Position numbers and translations under genes: made by a program. Under the pieces are notes generated by a model, which made no database searches, was not told where the DNA came from, and saw only the letters and a program-made list of their open reading frames with translations. 25,510 nt of DNA, taken from contig JWZX01001411.1 in NCBI GenBank assembly GCA_001275005.1, positions 1 through 25,510 on the forward strand. Direction: 5' to 3'. Below are positions 1 to 8,208 of this stretch, piece after piece. Positions within the stretch are counted from its first letter, which is position 1. Each line of letters begins with the position of its first letter. The DNA is from Chrysochromulina tobinii. Its lineage: Eukaryota; Haptophyta; Prymnesiales; Chrysochromulinaceae.

Positions 1-362
1 GCCGCGAGAAAAGTCGAGTGGGGTCCCGCATTGCGGGAGTTCGAAAATTTTGTCGGATCTCGTTTCACACCGGCGTGCAACACGTCGGAAGATCTCCAGG
101 AGGTCGCCTCGATGTCGGAGATAAGAGTCGAGTGGAGAGTCGGGCCCTGGCGCCGGATCTGGTTTCTTAGTGGCGGGGCGTGCTCCTGCATCTTTGAGAC
201 CTTTGTGCGCTTGGCCGTTACGTACGAGTTATAGAATCACTCGTTACAGTTCTCGTTACCGCAGTGCCCCGGACAGAATCGTACAGGTGCGACACGACGA
301 ACAAATTGTATGGACGTTGCACGTCGGGCAAGCAGGGGAGGCGGTGCGCAACTGATCTTCCT
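1..362. other. Non-coding left edge
   Basis: I see no convincing gene in this stretch. Short open frames exist but have no recognisable domain. A perfect inverted repeat (TCCCGCA, one spacer base, TGCGGGA) lies at 24-38, and the 10-mer AGTCGAGTGG occurs twice (about 12 and 127). It probably holds the 3' flank of the LRR gene that ends at 363 on the minus strand. Confidence 0.5.
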
Positions 363-1151
363 TCACGAGAGGTCACGTGCCAAATCTTCCTTCACGGGCG
401 GCGGTGGGCGGTCGTTCGGGTGCCACTTTTGTCCTGGAGGGTTCTCGAGGAGGAGCGTAAGTGGCGTGGCGCGCGACTGAACGAGCTGGGCAACCTGTCC
501 CACGAACCAGTCCTTCACCTCGGGGTTGTCGACGAGCCCCTCATTTTTTGAGAGGTCGACACGCGTGAGCGAGGTGTTCGTCGCCAGCATGGCCGCGATG
601 TGGCGCGCGCCCTGTTCGTCCATGCCATTATCTCCCAGGTCGAGGTTGGTGAGCGTCTTGTGGTGTGCGCACGCCTTCGCGATGTACTCGGTGCCCTCCC
701 AGCCCAGCTTGCAGTAGTGCAGCTTGATCGACTTTATGCGCGGGTGAACAGCGAGCGCGTCCGCAAGGTACCTTGCGCCTTCGGGCTCAATCTGCCACTG
801 CTGCAGGTCGATCTGCACGAGCTTTGGCATGTGCAGCAGCGCGCGGCCGATGGCCTTGCCACCCGCGGGGCCGACCTCGTTGACGAACATGTTGACGTTG
901 ACCGCGTTCGCCGCGTGCGAGAGCAGGTCGCCTAGCGCCTCCGCGTGCTCGCCGGTAAGCTCCCGCCAGCCCCAGTCGATCGTCTTCGCAGCGCTCACTT
1001 CAGCGATCGTCGTGTTGAGCTTCTCGGCGAGCGACTCCGCAGTCCACTCGGTCACCTTCGTCTTTTGCCACGACGCACCCTTGCCTGCTTGAAGTTTGGC
1101 TGCTACGTCTCCCTGCATGGCCGCAGGAACAAGTGCGTTCTGGCCCGGCAT
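363..1151 (-). CDS. Leucine-rich repeat (ribonuclease-inhibitor-like) protein
   Basis: A 262-residue protein whose middle and C-terminal part (roughly residues 83-215) is made of RNI-type leucine-rich repeats, with segments such as LVQIDLQQW, IKSIKLHYC, LTNLDLGDN and LTRVDLSKN, each followed by a helix of the type GARYLADAL or GARHIAAML. This family normally offers a curved protein-binding surface; no catalytic motif is visible. The frame is open upstream to 1190 but begins there with TTG, so the first ATG at 1151 (MPGQNALV) is taken as the start. There is no signal peptide or membrane segment, so a cytosolic or nuclear adaptor is the simplest guess. The C-terminus is Pro-rich and charged. 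The upstream region holds four phased CAAGTTT motifs. The fold is well supported; the function is unknown. Confidence 0.8.
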   Translation of the reverse strand: MPGQNALVPAAMQGDVAAKLQAGKGASWQKTKVTEWTAESLAEKLNTTIAEVSAAKTIDWGWRELTGEHAEALGDLLSHAANAVNVNMFVNEVGPAGGKAIGRALLHMPKLVQIDLQQWQIEPEGARYLADALAVHPRIKSIKLHYCKLGWEGTEYIAKACAHHKTLTNLDLGDNGMDEQGARHIAAMLATNTSLTRVDLSKNEGLVDNPEVKDWFVGQVAQLVQSRATPLTLLLENPPGQKWHPNDRPPPPVKEDLARDLS

Positions 1152-1187
1152 GGTGCCACCAGAAGAGAGCAGGCCACTGCCGCGCCA

Positions 1188-1227
1188 CAAGTTTCCCCAA
1201 GTTTACCCCCAAGTTTGGTGCAAGTTT
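1188..1227. promoter_or_regulatory. Four phased CAAGTTT motifs upstream of the LRR gene
   Basis: CAAGTTT occurs at 1188, 1198, 1210 and 1221, about one helical turn apart (10, 12 and 11 nt). On the LRR gene's own strand it reads AAACTTG, 37-76 nt upstream of the chosen ATG. It could be a multi-site regulator element or just a decayed minisatellite in the 5' leader. No known binding factor is claimed. Confidence 0.35.
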
Positions 1228-1315
1228 GGGAGGCATGAGAACTTAGACTCTACACAACCTCTCCTGTACTCCCGTGCATCCTCAACTCCCCGTAGCATTC
1301 CGGCTCGACCCGCAC

Positions 1316-3253
1316 CTACATAGCCTCCAGACGGCTCGCCGCGAATTCCACGACACTCTCGATAGAGATGCCATCACCGACAAGCGCCACATCGTCGCGG
1401 AAGAGATCGAGGGCCAATGCGCCGACAACCTCATGGACGGCATGCCGCTTCAGGTAGGCTGAGAGCTCGACGCCGCGGAGGACCGCCCCTCCCTCAACCA
1501 CCTCTGGCAAAGACTCGACACGCCGCGAGGCATGCGCGCGCAGGTGGGACGCCATCTGAGCGTATGGCGGCCCGTTTGGCCGCACAGAGAGCACCGCGTT
1601 GAGTGCATGCGAGAGCCGCTGACCAAGCTCATCGACTGCAGCCTCCTTGGACACCGTGGTGGCAATGACGGTGTCAACCGCGGTCGAAGAGGAGGCTGTG
1701 TCGCTCGAGGCCGTATCGATGGACTCGGCCACCGATGCCACCTTCATAGGCGCCGTCGTTGAATTCACCTCCGCCTCCGCCTCCTCCGCCTCCTCCGCCT
1801 CGGCAGCATTTGCCTGGTCCGCCTCCGCTGCCACCACCTCTGCCCCCGAGCGTGGAGCCCCATCCGGCATCCTCCTGCGCCCGCCGCGTCGCCTCCGTCG
1901 CCTCCCCCCTCCGGTGACAGAGGAGGTGTCGCTGTATGCTGAATCCGCCTTTTCAGCCGCCGCCTTCTCGGCCGCCGCCTTCTCCGCCGCCGCCTTCGCG
2001 TCCACCACCGCCTTCGCCTCCGCCGCCGCCATCGCCTCGGCCGCCGCCTTCGCCTCGGCCGCCGCCTTCGCCTCCGCCGCCTTCGCCTCCGCCGCCGCCA
2101 TCGCCTCGGCCGCCGCCTTCGCCTCGGCCGCCGCCTTCGCCGCCGCCGCCTTCGCCTCGGCCGCCGCCTTCGCCTCGGCCGCCGCCTTCGCCTCGGCCGC
2201 CTTTGCCTCGGCCGCCGCCTTCGCCTCGGCCGCCGCCTTCGCCTCCGCCGCCTTTGCCTCGGCCGCCGCCTTCGCCTCGGCCGCCGCCTTCGCCTCCGCC
2301 GCCTTTGCCTCGGCCGCCGCCTTCGCCTCAGCCGCCGCCATCGCCTCGGCCGCCGCCTTCGCCTCCGCCGCCGCCTTCGCCTCCGCCGCCTTTGCCTCGG
2401 CCGCCGCCTTCGCCTCGGCCGCCGCCTTCGCCTCCGCCGCCATCGCCTCTGCCGCCTTCGCCTCCGCCACAGCCTTCGCCTCGGCCGCTTCCTTCTCTGC
2501 AACAAGGGCTCTGGAGGCCTCACGAAGCCACTCGGGCGACGGGCCGTCATCTGTTGTCCGCGGTGTGGGCGGACTTGAGGTGGGAGAGCCGACCTCGTCC
2601 TCCTCCGTGTCCGCCTCCGCCTCCTCCGCCCTCTTCGCCTCCTCCACCCTCTGCGCTGCCTCCTCCTCCCCCCTCCGCAGCGACTCTTCTGCCACCTCTC
2701 GCGCCTCGTCGAGGAGACGCTGTCGCTCCTCATCTTCCATCCGCAGCCCCTCCGCCTCGGCCTCAAGCCTTAGCCGCTCCTCCTCCAAGCGCTCCTCAAA
2801 CCGGTCTGCCTCCAGTCGGAGACGCTCCTTCTCATCGGCGGTCTGAAGCTCCTCCTCGGCCTCTAGCCTCAGCCGCTCCTCGACCTCGCGATGCTCCTGC
2901 TCCTCGAACCTGATCGACAAACTCAGCTCCGCCATACCGCGGACCTCAAGAGAGCAGCTTAGGAGATCTCCAACGCTCTTACGGGGTGCCGCTGCGGTGA
3001 CCTCCTCGCCCTGCTCGTTGAATAGTTGCTCGCATGGTCGCTCGGGGGCCTTCCCGTCGACCACGTCGTCTGCGCCAAGTGCCGTCTGTGGGTTTTTGGG
3101 GGGCATGCTCTGTTCTGACGCAGCCATCTTGGCCTTGAAATCATCGATGAACTCAGATTGGTCTGCGTGGTCCCCGACCCTGTTATCGCAGCCGCATAGC
3201 TTCAGCAAGTTTGCGTATACAGAGCGCAACGGGTCGTTGCTGTAAGTGTCCAT
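1316..3253 (-). CDS. Coiled-coil / Ala-Lys-Glu repeat protein
   Basis: A 645-residue protein of unknown function. It has a unique N-terminal part (MDTYSNDPLRSVYANLL...), then from about residue 106 a highly charged Glu/Arg helix (EERLRLEAEEE-type), predicted as coiled coil or single alpha-helix. A long TolA-like tract of AEAKAA/AAEAKAA units follows (about 249-436), then a basic cluster with six consecutive arginines (about 450-464) that could be a nuclear signal. The unique C-terminal domain of about 110 residues (from ELGQRLSHALNAVL to the end) is compositionally normal. The frame is open to 3397 but begins there with GTG; ATG at 3253 is the first Met. The same DNA is also open in two plus-strand frames because GCC-rich repeats lack stops, but only the minus frame has ordinary sequence on both flanks. 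A structural or scaffold role is a guess. Confidence 0.7.
   Translation of the reverse strand: MDTYSNDPLRSVYANLLKLCGCDNRVGDHADQSEFIDDFKAKMAASEQSMPPKNPQTALGADDVVDGKAPERPCEQLFNEQGEEVTAAAPRKSVGDLLSCSLEVRGMAELSLSIRFEEQEHREVEERLRLEAEEELQTADEKERLRLEADRFEERLEEERLRLEAEAEGLRMEDEERQRLLDEAREVAEESLRRGEEEAAQRVEEAKRAEEAEADTEEDEVGSPTSSPPTPRTTDDGPSPEWLREASRALVAEKEAAEAKAVAEAKAAEAMAAEAKAAAEAKAAAEAKAAEAKAAAEAKAAAEAMAAAEAKAAAEAKAAEAKAAAEAKAAAEAKAAEAKAAAEAKAAAEAKAAEAKAAAEAKAAAEAKAAAAKAAAEAKAAAEAMAAAEAKAAEAKAAAEAKAAAEAMAAAEAKAVVDAKAAAEKAAAEKAAAEKADSAYSDTSSVTGGGRRRRRRGGRRRMPDGAPRSGAEVVAAEADQANAAEAEEAEEAEAEVNSTTAPMKVASVAESIDTASSDTASSSTAVDTVIATTVSKEAAVDELGQRLSHALNAVLSVRPNGPPYAQMASHLRAHASRRVESLPEVVEGGAVLRGVELSAYLKRHAVHEVVGALALDLFRDDVALVGDGISIESVVEFAASRLEAM
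1945..2508. repeat. GC-rich triplet-based repeat tract inside a coding region
   Basis: Degenerate tandem array built from GCC, TTC/TCC and TCG triplets (plus-strand words such as GCCGCCTTCGCCTCGGCC). On the minus strand it encodes AEAKAA units; the same DNA read on the plus strand would give AFASAA or PPPSPRPP runs. Two slightly different unit lengths (15 and 18 nt) alternate in blocks, which points to growth by unequal exchange or slippage. All units keep the frame. Confidence 0.85.
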
Positions 3254-3588
3254 GGTGAAGATCGTTCGCTTGATGAAGGCCGCACCGGCCCCGCGGCTCA
3301 ATCGCGTGTCGACGTGGAGTTTCGTTCCCAAAACGAACTGCCCCAAAAGGGGGAATAGGCATCTCGAAAGCAACGCACGACTACCGGGTACGATCACGTT
3401 CGATTACTTTCAAAAGCGACGGAAAATGAAAATGTTTCATTCTCATGAGTTTTTGCCGCACCCCCGTCGCAAACTCTCGATGCGGACGGCAGCAGCGGCG
3501 GCCTCAGCGGCGGCAGCGACGCTGGTGCCAGTGCTCTGAACACGTGGCTCGTTTGCTCTCCCGTCGCGACGCTCTATCGCACGCCACG
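3254..3588. promoter_or_regulatory. Divergent intergenic region
   Basis: This stretch separates the start of the minus-strand coiled-coil gene (3253) from the start of the plus-strand phosphatase-like gene (3589), so it should hold both promoters. No TATA box is obvious. A perfect 7-bp inverted repeat with a 3-nt loop (AATGAAA / TTTCATT) lies at 3425-3441 in a locally AT-rich patch. It is a candidate regulator site or RNA hairpin, nothing more. Confidence 0.4.
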
Positions 3589-4668
3589 ATGCCCTCTGAG
3601 CGCGTCGACGGCGCACCGGCTCTCGACTACATCGAGCCGATCGACGTGCTCAACCTCTTGTCGATGCCCAAGTTCCTCATCATTGACTGCCGGCGCATCC
3701 TTCGCACCGGGCTGCTTCCCAACACGGCCGTCTTCCGGCGTCGAGGCGAGGAGACACTCGAGAAGGCCATGGGCCGCATCATCGAGGACGTCATGTTCAC
3801 CAACCCACCCGAGGACCAGAGCCGCGCCCTGATCGTTGACTACAATGGTTCAGGGGCCGGCGTTGAGGCGGAGGACATGGCGGGTGTTGCCGCCTATCTG
3901 AGTGCGCGGGTGGGCTGCTCTCAGTGCATGCGCATCCAGGGCGGCGCGCACGCGCTCATGGCGTCGCATCGGTTTCTCTTCAGTCTGAGCAAGGAAGCCG
4001 CCGCCAACCTGCCCTCGAAACTCAGCAGCCGCCTCTTCATTGGCTCGACGGCGAGCGCTATCGATCCACAGATGCTCGATGGGCTCGGCATCACGCACGT
4101 GGTGAGTGTGCTGCGCCGGCAGCTGCAGCTCGAGCACGTGCCGCGCGAGCGCCATCTCGTGCTGCACGTGGGTGCCACGCAATGCGAGGGCACCAGCGGC
4201 GTGCGCCACCTGCTCAAGATGGCGCTGCCGTTCCTAGTCGAGGTGCTCAGCGGCGCGGACGATGTTCGACGGGTGCTCATTCACAGCGAAGACGGCAAGG
4301 GGGCGGGCGCGACGGCGCTTGCATGCGCCGCGCTCCTCGCCGACAGTGCCTGCCAGATGGACCTCGATGGCGTGATCGGCCACCTCGCCCAATGCCGGCC
4401 AGCAGCGCCGCTGCTGGCGCCGACGGTGCAGCAGCTGCGGGAAGTGGAGGCATGGCTCTTGGATGGTGTGAATGATGGTATGCCGATTCCGGGCGCCGAT
4501 GACGTCGATGAAGACTGCATGCCGCCCAAATGCGCGCACGCGCCCTCCTGCGACAAGACTCAGGCGATGAGTATCGGCCCTCCACCGCCATTGCCCTTGC
4601 CACCCGCTCCGCTTGCGCCGCCAGCGGACAAGGACGAGGAAGACGACGACGGCGACTTTGCTGGCTGA
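3589..4668 (+). CDS. Rhodanese-like + dual-specificity phosphatase-like protein, probably catalytically dead (STYX/MKP type)
   Basis: A 359-residue protein with the two-domain order of MAP-kinase phosphatases. An N-terminal rhodanese/CDC25-like fold (about residues 10-130: FLIIDCRRI, ALIVDYNGSG) precedes a DSP fold (about 150-300: SRLFIGSTASAID, LGITHVVSVL, VRRVLIHSEDGKG, LAQCRPAAPLLAPT). In active DSPs the loop reads HCxxGxxR. Here it is H232-S-E-D-G-K-G-A239, so the nucleophilic Cys is Ser233 and the phosphate-binding Arg is Ala239; the usual general-acid Asp region also looks absent. That predicts a phosphate-reader or scaffold, not an enzyme. The tail is acidic and Pro-rich (PPPPLPLPPAPLAPP, then EDEEDDD-like). 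The frame is open back to 3445, but that upstream part is Arg/Gln-rich and unlike protein; ATG 3589 begins just before the conserved fold. Confidence 0.8.
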   Translation: MPSERVDGAPALDYIEPIDVLNLLSMPKFLIIDCRRILRTGLLPNTAVFRRRGEETLEKAMGRIIEDVMFTNPPEDQSRALIVDYNGSGAGVEAEDMAGVAAYLSARVGCSQCMRIQGGAHALMASHRFLFSLSKEAAANLPSKLSSRLFIGSTASAIDPQMLDGLGITHVVSVLRRQLQLEHVPRERHLVLHVGATQCEGTSGVRHLLKMALPFLVEVLSGADDVRRVLIHSEDGKGAGATALACAALLADSACQMDLDGVIGHLAQCRPAAPLLAPTVQQLREVEAWLLDGVNDGMPIPGADDVDEDCMPPKCAHAPSCDKTQAMSIGPPPPLPLPPAPLAPPADKDEEDDDGDFAG

Positions 4669-5065
4669 CGCCGAAGCGCGTTTTGAGCACATTTTAGGGA
4701 AGTTAAAGGAAGTGGGAATTGATCCAAGAACGCCATGCCATGTCCGATGTCGCATTTTGGCCCTCACCGGGCGTCGCGCAAATACGACCGCGCCCGCGAA
4801 TTAGCCGAAACAATTCGTGTTTCGTCCCGAAACCGACCGCGCCGACGAGGCGCCTTACGAGTTCCGCCCCCCCGTCGCGTGGCGGCGTGGGGCGTGGCGC
4901 GGCGGTCTGTGGGGTGCGTGGACTTGCATGCGATGAAATTGCGAATCATGGTCCGTTCTAGGTCCGTTCATGAACCTTGAACCATGTACGATGTAGCATG
5001 TACGATTTGGCGCCGCCGCCGGGGGGCTTGTGCCCGCCATGTGACACAGTATGCGAATTATACGC
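4669..5065. other. Convergent intergenic region
   Basis: Lies between two converging genes and should hold both 3' ends. No gene is supported. The word TGTACGAT recurs near 4985-5006 beside GTCCGTTC repeats (about 4951 and 4962). No canonical AATAAA is visible. Confidence 0.4.
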
Positions 5066-6133
5066 TCAAGGGGATGAACTCATAATGCGCATGCGACGTC
5101 CGAGTCGCCTCCTTGCCGCCTCGCGGCTGTGGTTCAACATCCGCCTCTTACTCTTGCCACGGCCACCTCCGCCGTCGCTGCCGTTGCTACTGGGGCTGTC
5201 GGTGTCGCCCGGACACACACGCTGCGTCGGCGAGTAGATGTAGATTGCGTCCGTGAGCCGTGCCTTGAACTCGGGCACTCGCGAAACAACCCACGGGTAT
5301 GAAATCTTTTCATAAGCGCTCCAGCGAGCCACCTCGTGCAGCCAGAGTCGAGACATCTTCTCCGTCACGTTGCCTGGCGCCGGCCAGATCATCCACAGCG
5401 TATCGACTACAGGCAGCCGATCAGATGTGTTGAAGCCTGTATGCGCCATACGCGCGAGGACCTCGTCAAGCTCAACAAGATCCCTGCCTGCACCAACATC
5501 CTTGCTCGAGTTGCGCCGCTCCAAGTAACCACGGGTCATCTCGATCTGGCCAGGCATGACTGCACGGCCTGACCAGCCCGGTATCTTGGACGCCAGTAGG
5601 TGGGGCTGGTCTGCAGCGCCTCTTTCAAGCTCTTTTCCGCGCACCATGTGCGGCAGTCCAAGACAACGAGCCTGTGGCAGAGCGTGGTTGACGAAGACGA
5701 TTCGTTGTTGGACAAGAACAGCCGGCATGATCACCTTGAAGATGTTTTCATTGCGCTCGTATGTGCCAAAGAGGACCAAAGGGATCTTCGTCCAGGATGG
5801 TGCGACATGCTCTTCGCGGTCCATGAATGCCAGCCAACATTCAGATGAGTTGGTGTGCGGCGGCCTCAATGCTGCGAGGCTTCCTTGGTAGATGGCAGTG
5901 ATCACGACCCAGTCGCAATTCTTCCGTGCGGCGTGCACTGCTGGCTGGGAGCGGCTCAGCTCGACGAGATGATGATCGCTCATCGCTTTGTTGAACTTTG
6001 GAACAACGTTGGGGATGTCACCGTACACATCCTGCTGCAGATAAGTACCTGCCATGTGACGTCTCGCGAAACACGAAGTCCGCGCCTCGGCGCGCCGCGG
6101 CGCGGGGTCCTGTGGCCCAATTGCAATCGTCAT
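5066..6133 (-). CDS. TOD1/MUCI70-like (DUF616) glycosyltransferase-related protein, divergent
   Basis: A 355-residue protein resembling the TOD1/MUCI70 family, whose plant members act in the Golgi on glycans. Matching features, in order, are CDWVVITAIYQGS (from residue 73; family start, C-D-x-V-x-TAI-x-G), a central block WTKIPLVLFGTYERNENIFKV followed by NHALPQAR (family: N..K.PKLLPHRLFP.AR), and a late block LWLHEVARWSAYEKISYPWVV (about 263-283; family: LW..EV.RF..RDQLSFAYV). The usual W-x-D-G segment after the AR motif is not recognisable (LGLPHMVRGKEL), and DQLSF is EKISY, so catalysis is doubtful. No signal anchor is seen after the first ATG (6133; the frame upstream starts with TTG), so a 5' exon may be missing. 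The tail is Gly/Ser and Arg-rich. The family call is by motif only. Confidence 0.6.
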   Translation of the reverse strand: MTIAIGPQDPAPRRAEARTSCFARRHMAGTYLQQDVYGDIPNVVPKFNKAMSDHHLVELSRSQPAVHAARKNCDWVVITAIYQGSLAALRPPHTNSSECWLAFMDREEHVAPSWTKIPLVLFGTYERNENIFKVIMPAVLVQQRIVFVNHALPQARCLGLPHMVRGKELERGAADQPHLLASKIPGWSGRAVMPGQIEMTRGYLERRNSSKDVGAGRDLVELDEVLARMAHTGFNTSDRLPVVDTLWMIWPAPGNVTEKMSRLWLHEVARWSAYEKISYPWVVSRVPEFKARLTDAIYIYSPTQRVCPGDTDSPSSNGSDGGGGRGKSKRRMLNHSREAARRRLGRRMRIMSSSP

Positions 6134-7002
6134 CGACACGCGGACCGACTTCGCATCTAGCCGACGCCCACTCGATGACGAGAGCAATTAGGGCTCCGCG
6201 CGAGCGGGAACGGCGGAGAGTGACGTGCAGTACCCTTGCAGTGACGGTAATAGTTGCTGACCGCGAGACAACCAGAGAGAGAGTTGTAACTTACCTTACT
6301 TACCAAGCTACCTACACATTGGCAGGACCTGCGAGACAACCAAACGTCCAAACCTTGGTCTCGAAGGGGGTCTCGAACCTTGGTCCAAACCTCACATCCC
6401 CTACATGTAGCCCCACTTGCTCAGTCCTTCAGTCAGTAAGTTATGTCGCGGTCCCCCCGCGCTCACCGCACTCCGTCTCAAAGGACGGCTCCGCTGCCCT
6501 CTCGGTCAACACAAGTACTAAGTACTCGCTCTCTCGGGCTACTCAATTGTTGCTACATGTAGTGAGGTCGTTCTGACGTGCTCTCCCAGTGCGCACAGGG
6601 TGATCCCTGCAGGGGTTCCCTGCAGCTCGCTGCCCGTAGATGCTGCTGGGCGGGATTGTGACCTACTTGCTACTAACCCTGCGCTCTAGTAGCCGCCCTC
6701 TTGTAAACACTATAAGTATAACCGGATCCAATTCCAAAATCGAGCTGAGTCGTATGGGTCGCGACACCGAGACTGGGGCACTGGGCAGTGGCACACGGCC
6801 ACCCCGGCCGGACGGGACTCGGGAGGCAATCCCCGTGAGCGGTGAACGCTGAACCCGGACCCGACTCAATCGTGCGTGCGTGAGAGTCCCTAGAGAGAGT
6901 CCCGGCTCCCCCCGGGGTCTTTGAACTAACATAAACGTTTAGAATAACCTCCAAGTTTTTCGTGGGCTCCGAACACGGCTTTGATTACGTACAAAACCCC
7001 GT
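6134..7002. other. Long intergenic region with TACATGTA palindromes
   Basis: No gene is supported in this 869-nt stretch, which lies upstream of the minus-strand DUF616 gene and downstream of the FKBP gene. The 8-bp palindrome TACATGTA occurs twice (6402-6409 and 6554-6561). Around 6290-6310 the minus strand carries two adjacent GGTAAGT words, good 5' splice-site matches that could belong to a 5'-UTR intron or missing first exon of the DUF616 gene. A CCTGCAG-containing direct/inverted repeat lies near 6605-6625. Short frames here show no domain. Confidence 0.45.
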
Positions 7003-7926
7003 CTACCAATCGTCCGGACGATCATCGTCCGCGATAAGGACGCCGTCCCAACGAACGTAGGCACCCGCCTTAGCGAGGACTACCTGCAGCGCCCGCCCGT
7101 GCACCGGATGCTCCTCGTCGATGACCCAATAGCTCTCGTCTGGGACGGCACGCCCCTTGAGCTGCCCTTCCACGAGGCGGCTGTCGACCGTATCAGGCGC
7201 GCCCACGCGCACCGACAGCTTGGTCGGTCGGATGTCGCAGGTCACGTCACGTGCGCCCTCGCCCTCGTGCAGCGGCAGCCACAGCGTGACCTCCTCACCA
7301 CCCTCGCTCCACGTGTACGCCTTGGCGGTGCCCGAGCTCGCCGCCTTGCCCTCGAGAGCCTTCTTGTACGTGTCCACGTCGAACGAGTCATTCTCGACTG
7401 GCGGACCTGCATGCCACTCGATGAGCTCGACGTCGTACAGCAGCGTCGCATTCGGCGGGATGTGGGAGCCGACGCCCTTGGTGCCGTACGCCCAGCGCGG
7501 CTCGCAGCGCAAGCGGGCGCGCTCGCCCGTACGCATCGAGCGTACGCCACGCTCCATGCCATCGACGACCGTGCCGGTGTTGAGCTGAAACTCGTAAGGC
7601 TTCTCGGCAAAGGCGTCGTCGAAGACGGTGCCGTTCGGGAATTTACCAACGAAGCGTACGCTCACCATGGCGCCCCAAGCGGGCGTCTCGCTGTTCTCGT
7701 CCGCCGCGGGGCGTGTCACTGTCTTAGTGAGGCCACCTTCTGATGAGAGCGCCACCGAGGGCAGCGCTGCACCATCAGCGTCTGCGGCGGTGTCGGCGAG
7801 CGGCACATCGCAGCAGCGCACACTTGCTCGGGTGATCGTGCACGGCCGAAGCGAATGTGCGGCTCGTACGGATTGAAGCAGGTACGATGGTGTCGCTACA
7901 TGCAGGGCGACAAGGGCCGCCCACAT
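7003..7926 (-). CDS. FKBP-type peptidyl-prolyl isomerase fused to a CS (p23/NudC-like) domain, organelle- or ER-targeted
   Basis: A 307-residue protein beginning with ATG at 7926. Residues 1-40 are hydrophobic then Arg/Ser/Cys-rich, like a signal or bipartite plastid leader. Residues about 64-169 form an FKBP domain: VSVRFVGKFPNGTVFDD, VVDGMERGVRSMRTGERARL, PRWAYGTKGVG, IPPNATLLYDVELIEW. Key pocket positions are kept (Asp after VF, the Val-Val pair, AYG Tyr), but the floor Trp of human FKBP12 is Met (DGMERG), so activity may be low. Residues about 203-293 are a CS domain of NudC type (YTWSEGGEEVTLWLP, RDVTCDIRPTKLSVRV, YWVIDEE). FKBPs isomerise X-Pro bonds; CS domains bind HSP90 or clients. 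The fusion suggests a folding co-factor. Both domain calls are strong; the compartment is inferred. Confidence 0.88.
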   Translation of the reverse strand: MWAALVALHVATPSYLLQSVRAAHSLRPCTITRASVRCCDVPLADTAADADGAALPSVALSSEGGLTKTVTRPAADENSETPAWGAMVSVRFVGKFPNGTVFDDAFAEKPYEFQLNTGTVVDGMERGVRSMRTGERARLRCEPRWAYGTKGVGSHIPPNATLLYDVELIEWHAGPPVENDSFDVDTYKKALEGKAASSGTAKAYTWSEGGEEVTLWLPLHEGEGARDVTCDIRPTKLSVRVGAPDTVDSRLVEGQLKGRAVPDESYWVIDEEHPVHGRALQVVLAKAGAYVRWDGVLIADDDRPDDW

Positions 7927-8208
7927 ACCCGCGTCTCCGTGTAAGGGTGTGAAAACATACGAAAGGTCAGCTCAGAACGTCAAGAAACGCACCGCCTCTC
8001 GGCCACTAGCATCGGTAGACAGCTAAAAAAATTACGGCGAAAAGGTCAGCCCAGTAATCCGACGGCGAACGCGCCTCGAATGGCCACCTCAGGACCCCCT
8101 CACGAAACACTGCCACGCAGCGGGCGCGTCGCAGTCGGCACGCGGTGGACAAAGACACCGGAGGACAACATTGCGAACACCAGCCCGTGGAGTGTGAATA
8201 GGCATGGT

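Noticed and set aside
1647-2913. Long plus-strand open frames over the Ala/Lys/Glu gene (Ala/Phe/Ser-rich and Pro/Ser/Arg-rich)
   Set aside because: They exist because GCC-type triplet repeats lack stops in several frames. Only the minus-strand frame has ordinary, non-repetitive sequence on both sides.
3445-3588. N-terminal extension of the phosphatase-like protein from 3445
   Set aside because: The 48 extra residues are Arg/Gln/Ser-rich and unlike the family; ATG 3589 starts just before the rhodanese fold.
6673-6954. Minus-strand frame of 93 codons in the 6.1-7.0 kb intergenic region
   Set aside because: No domain, no good start and low-quality composition.
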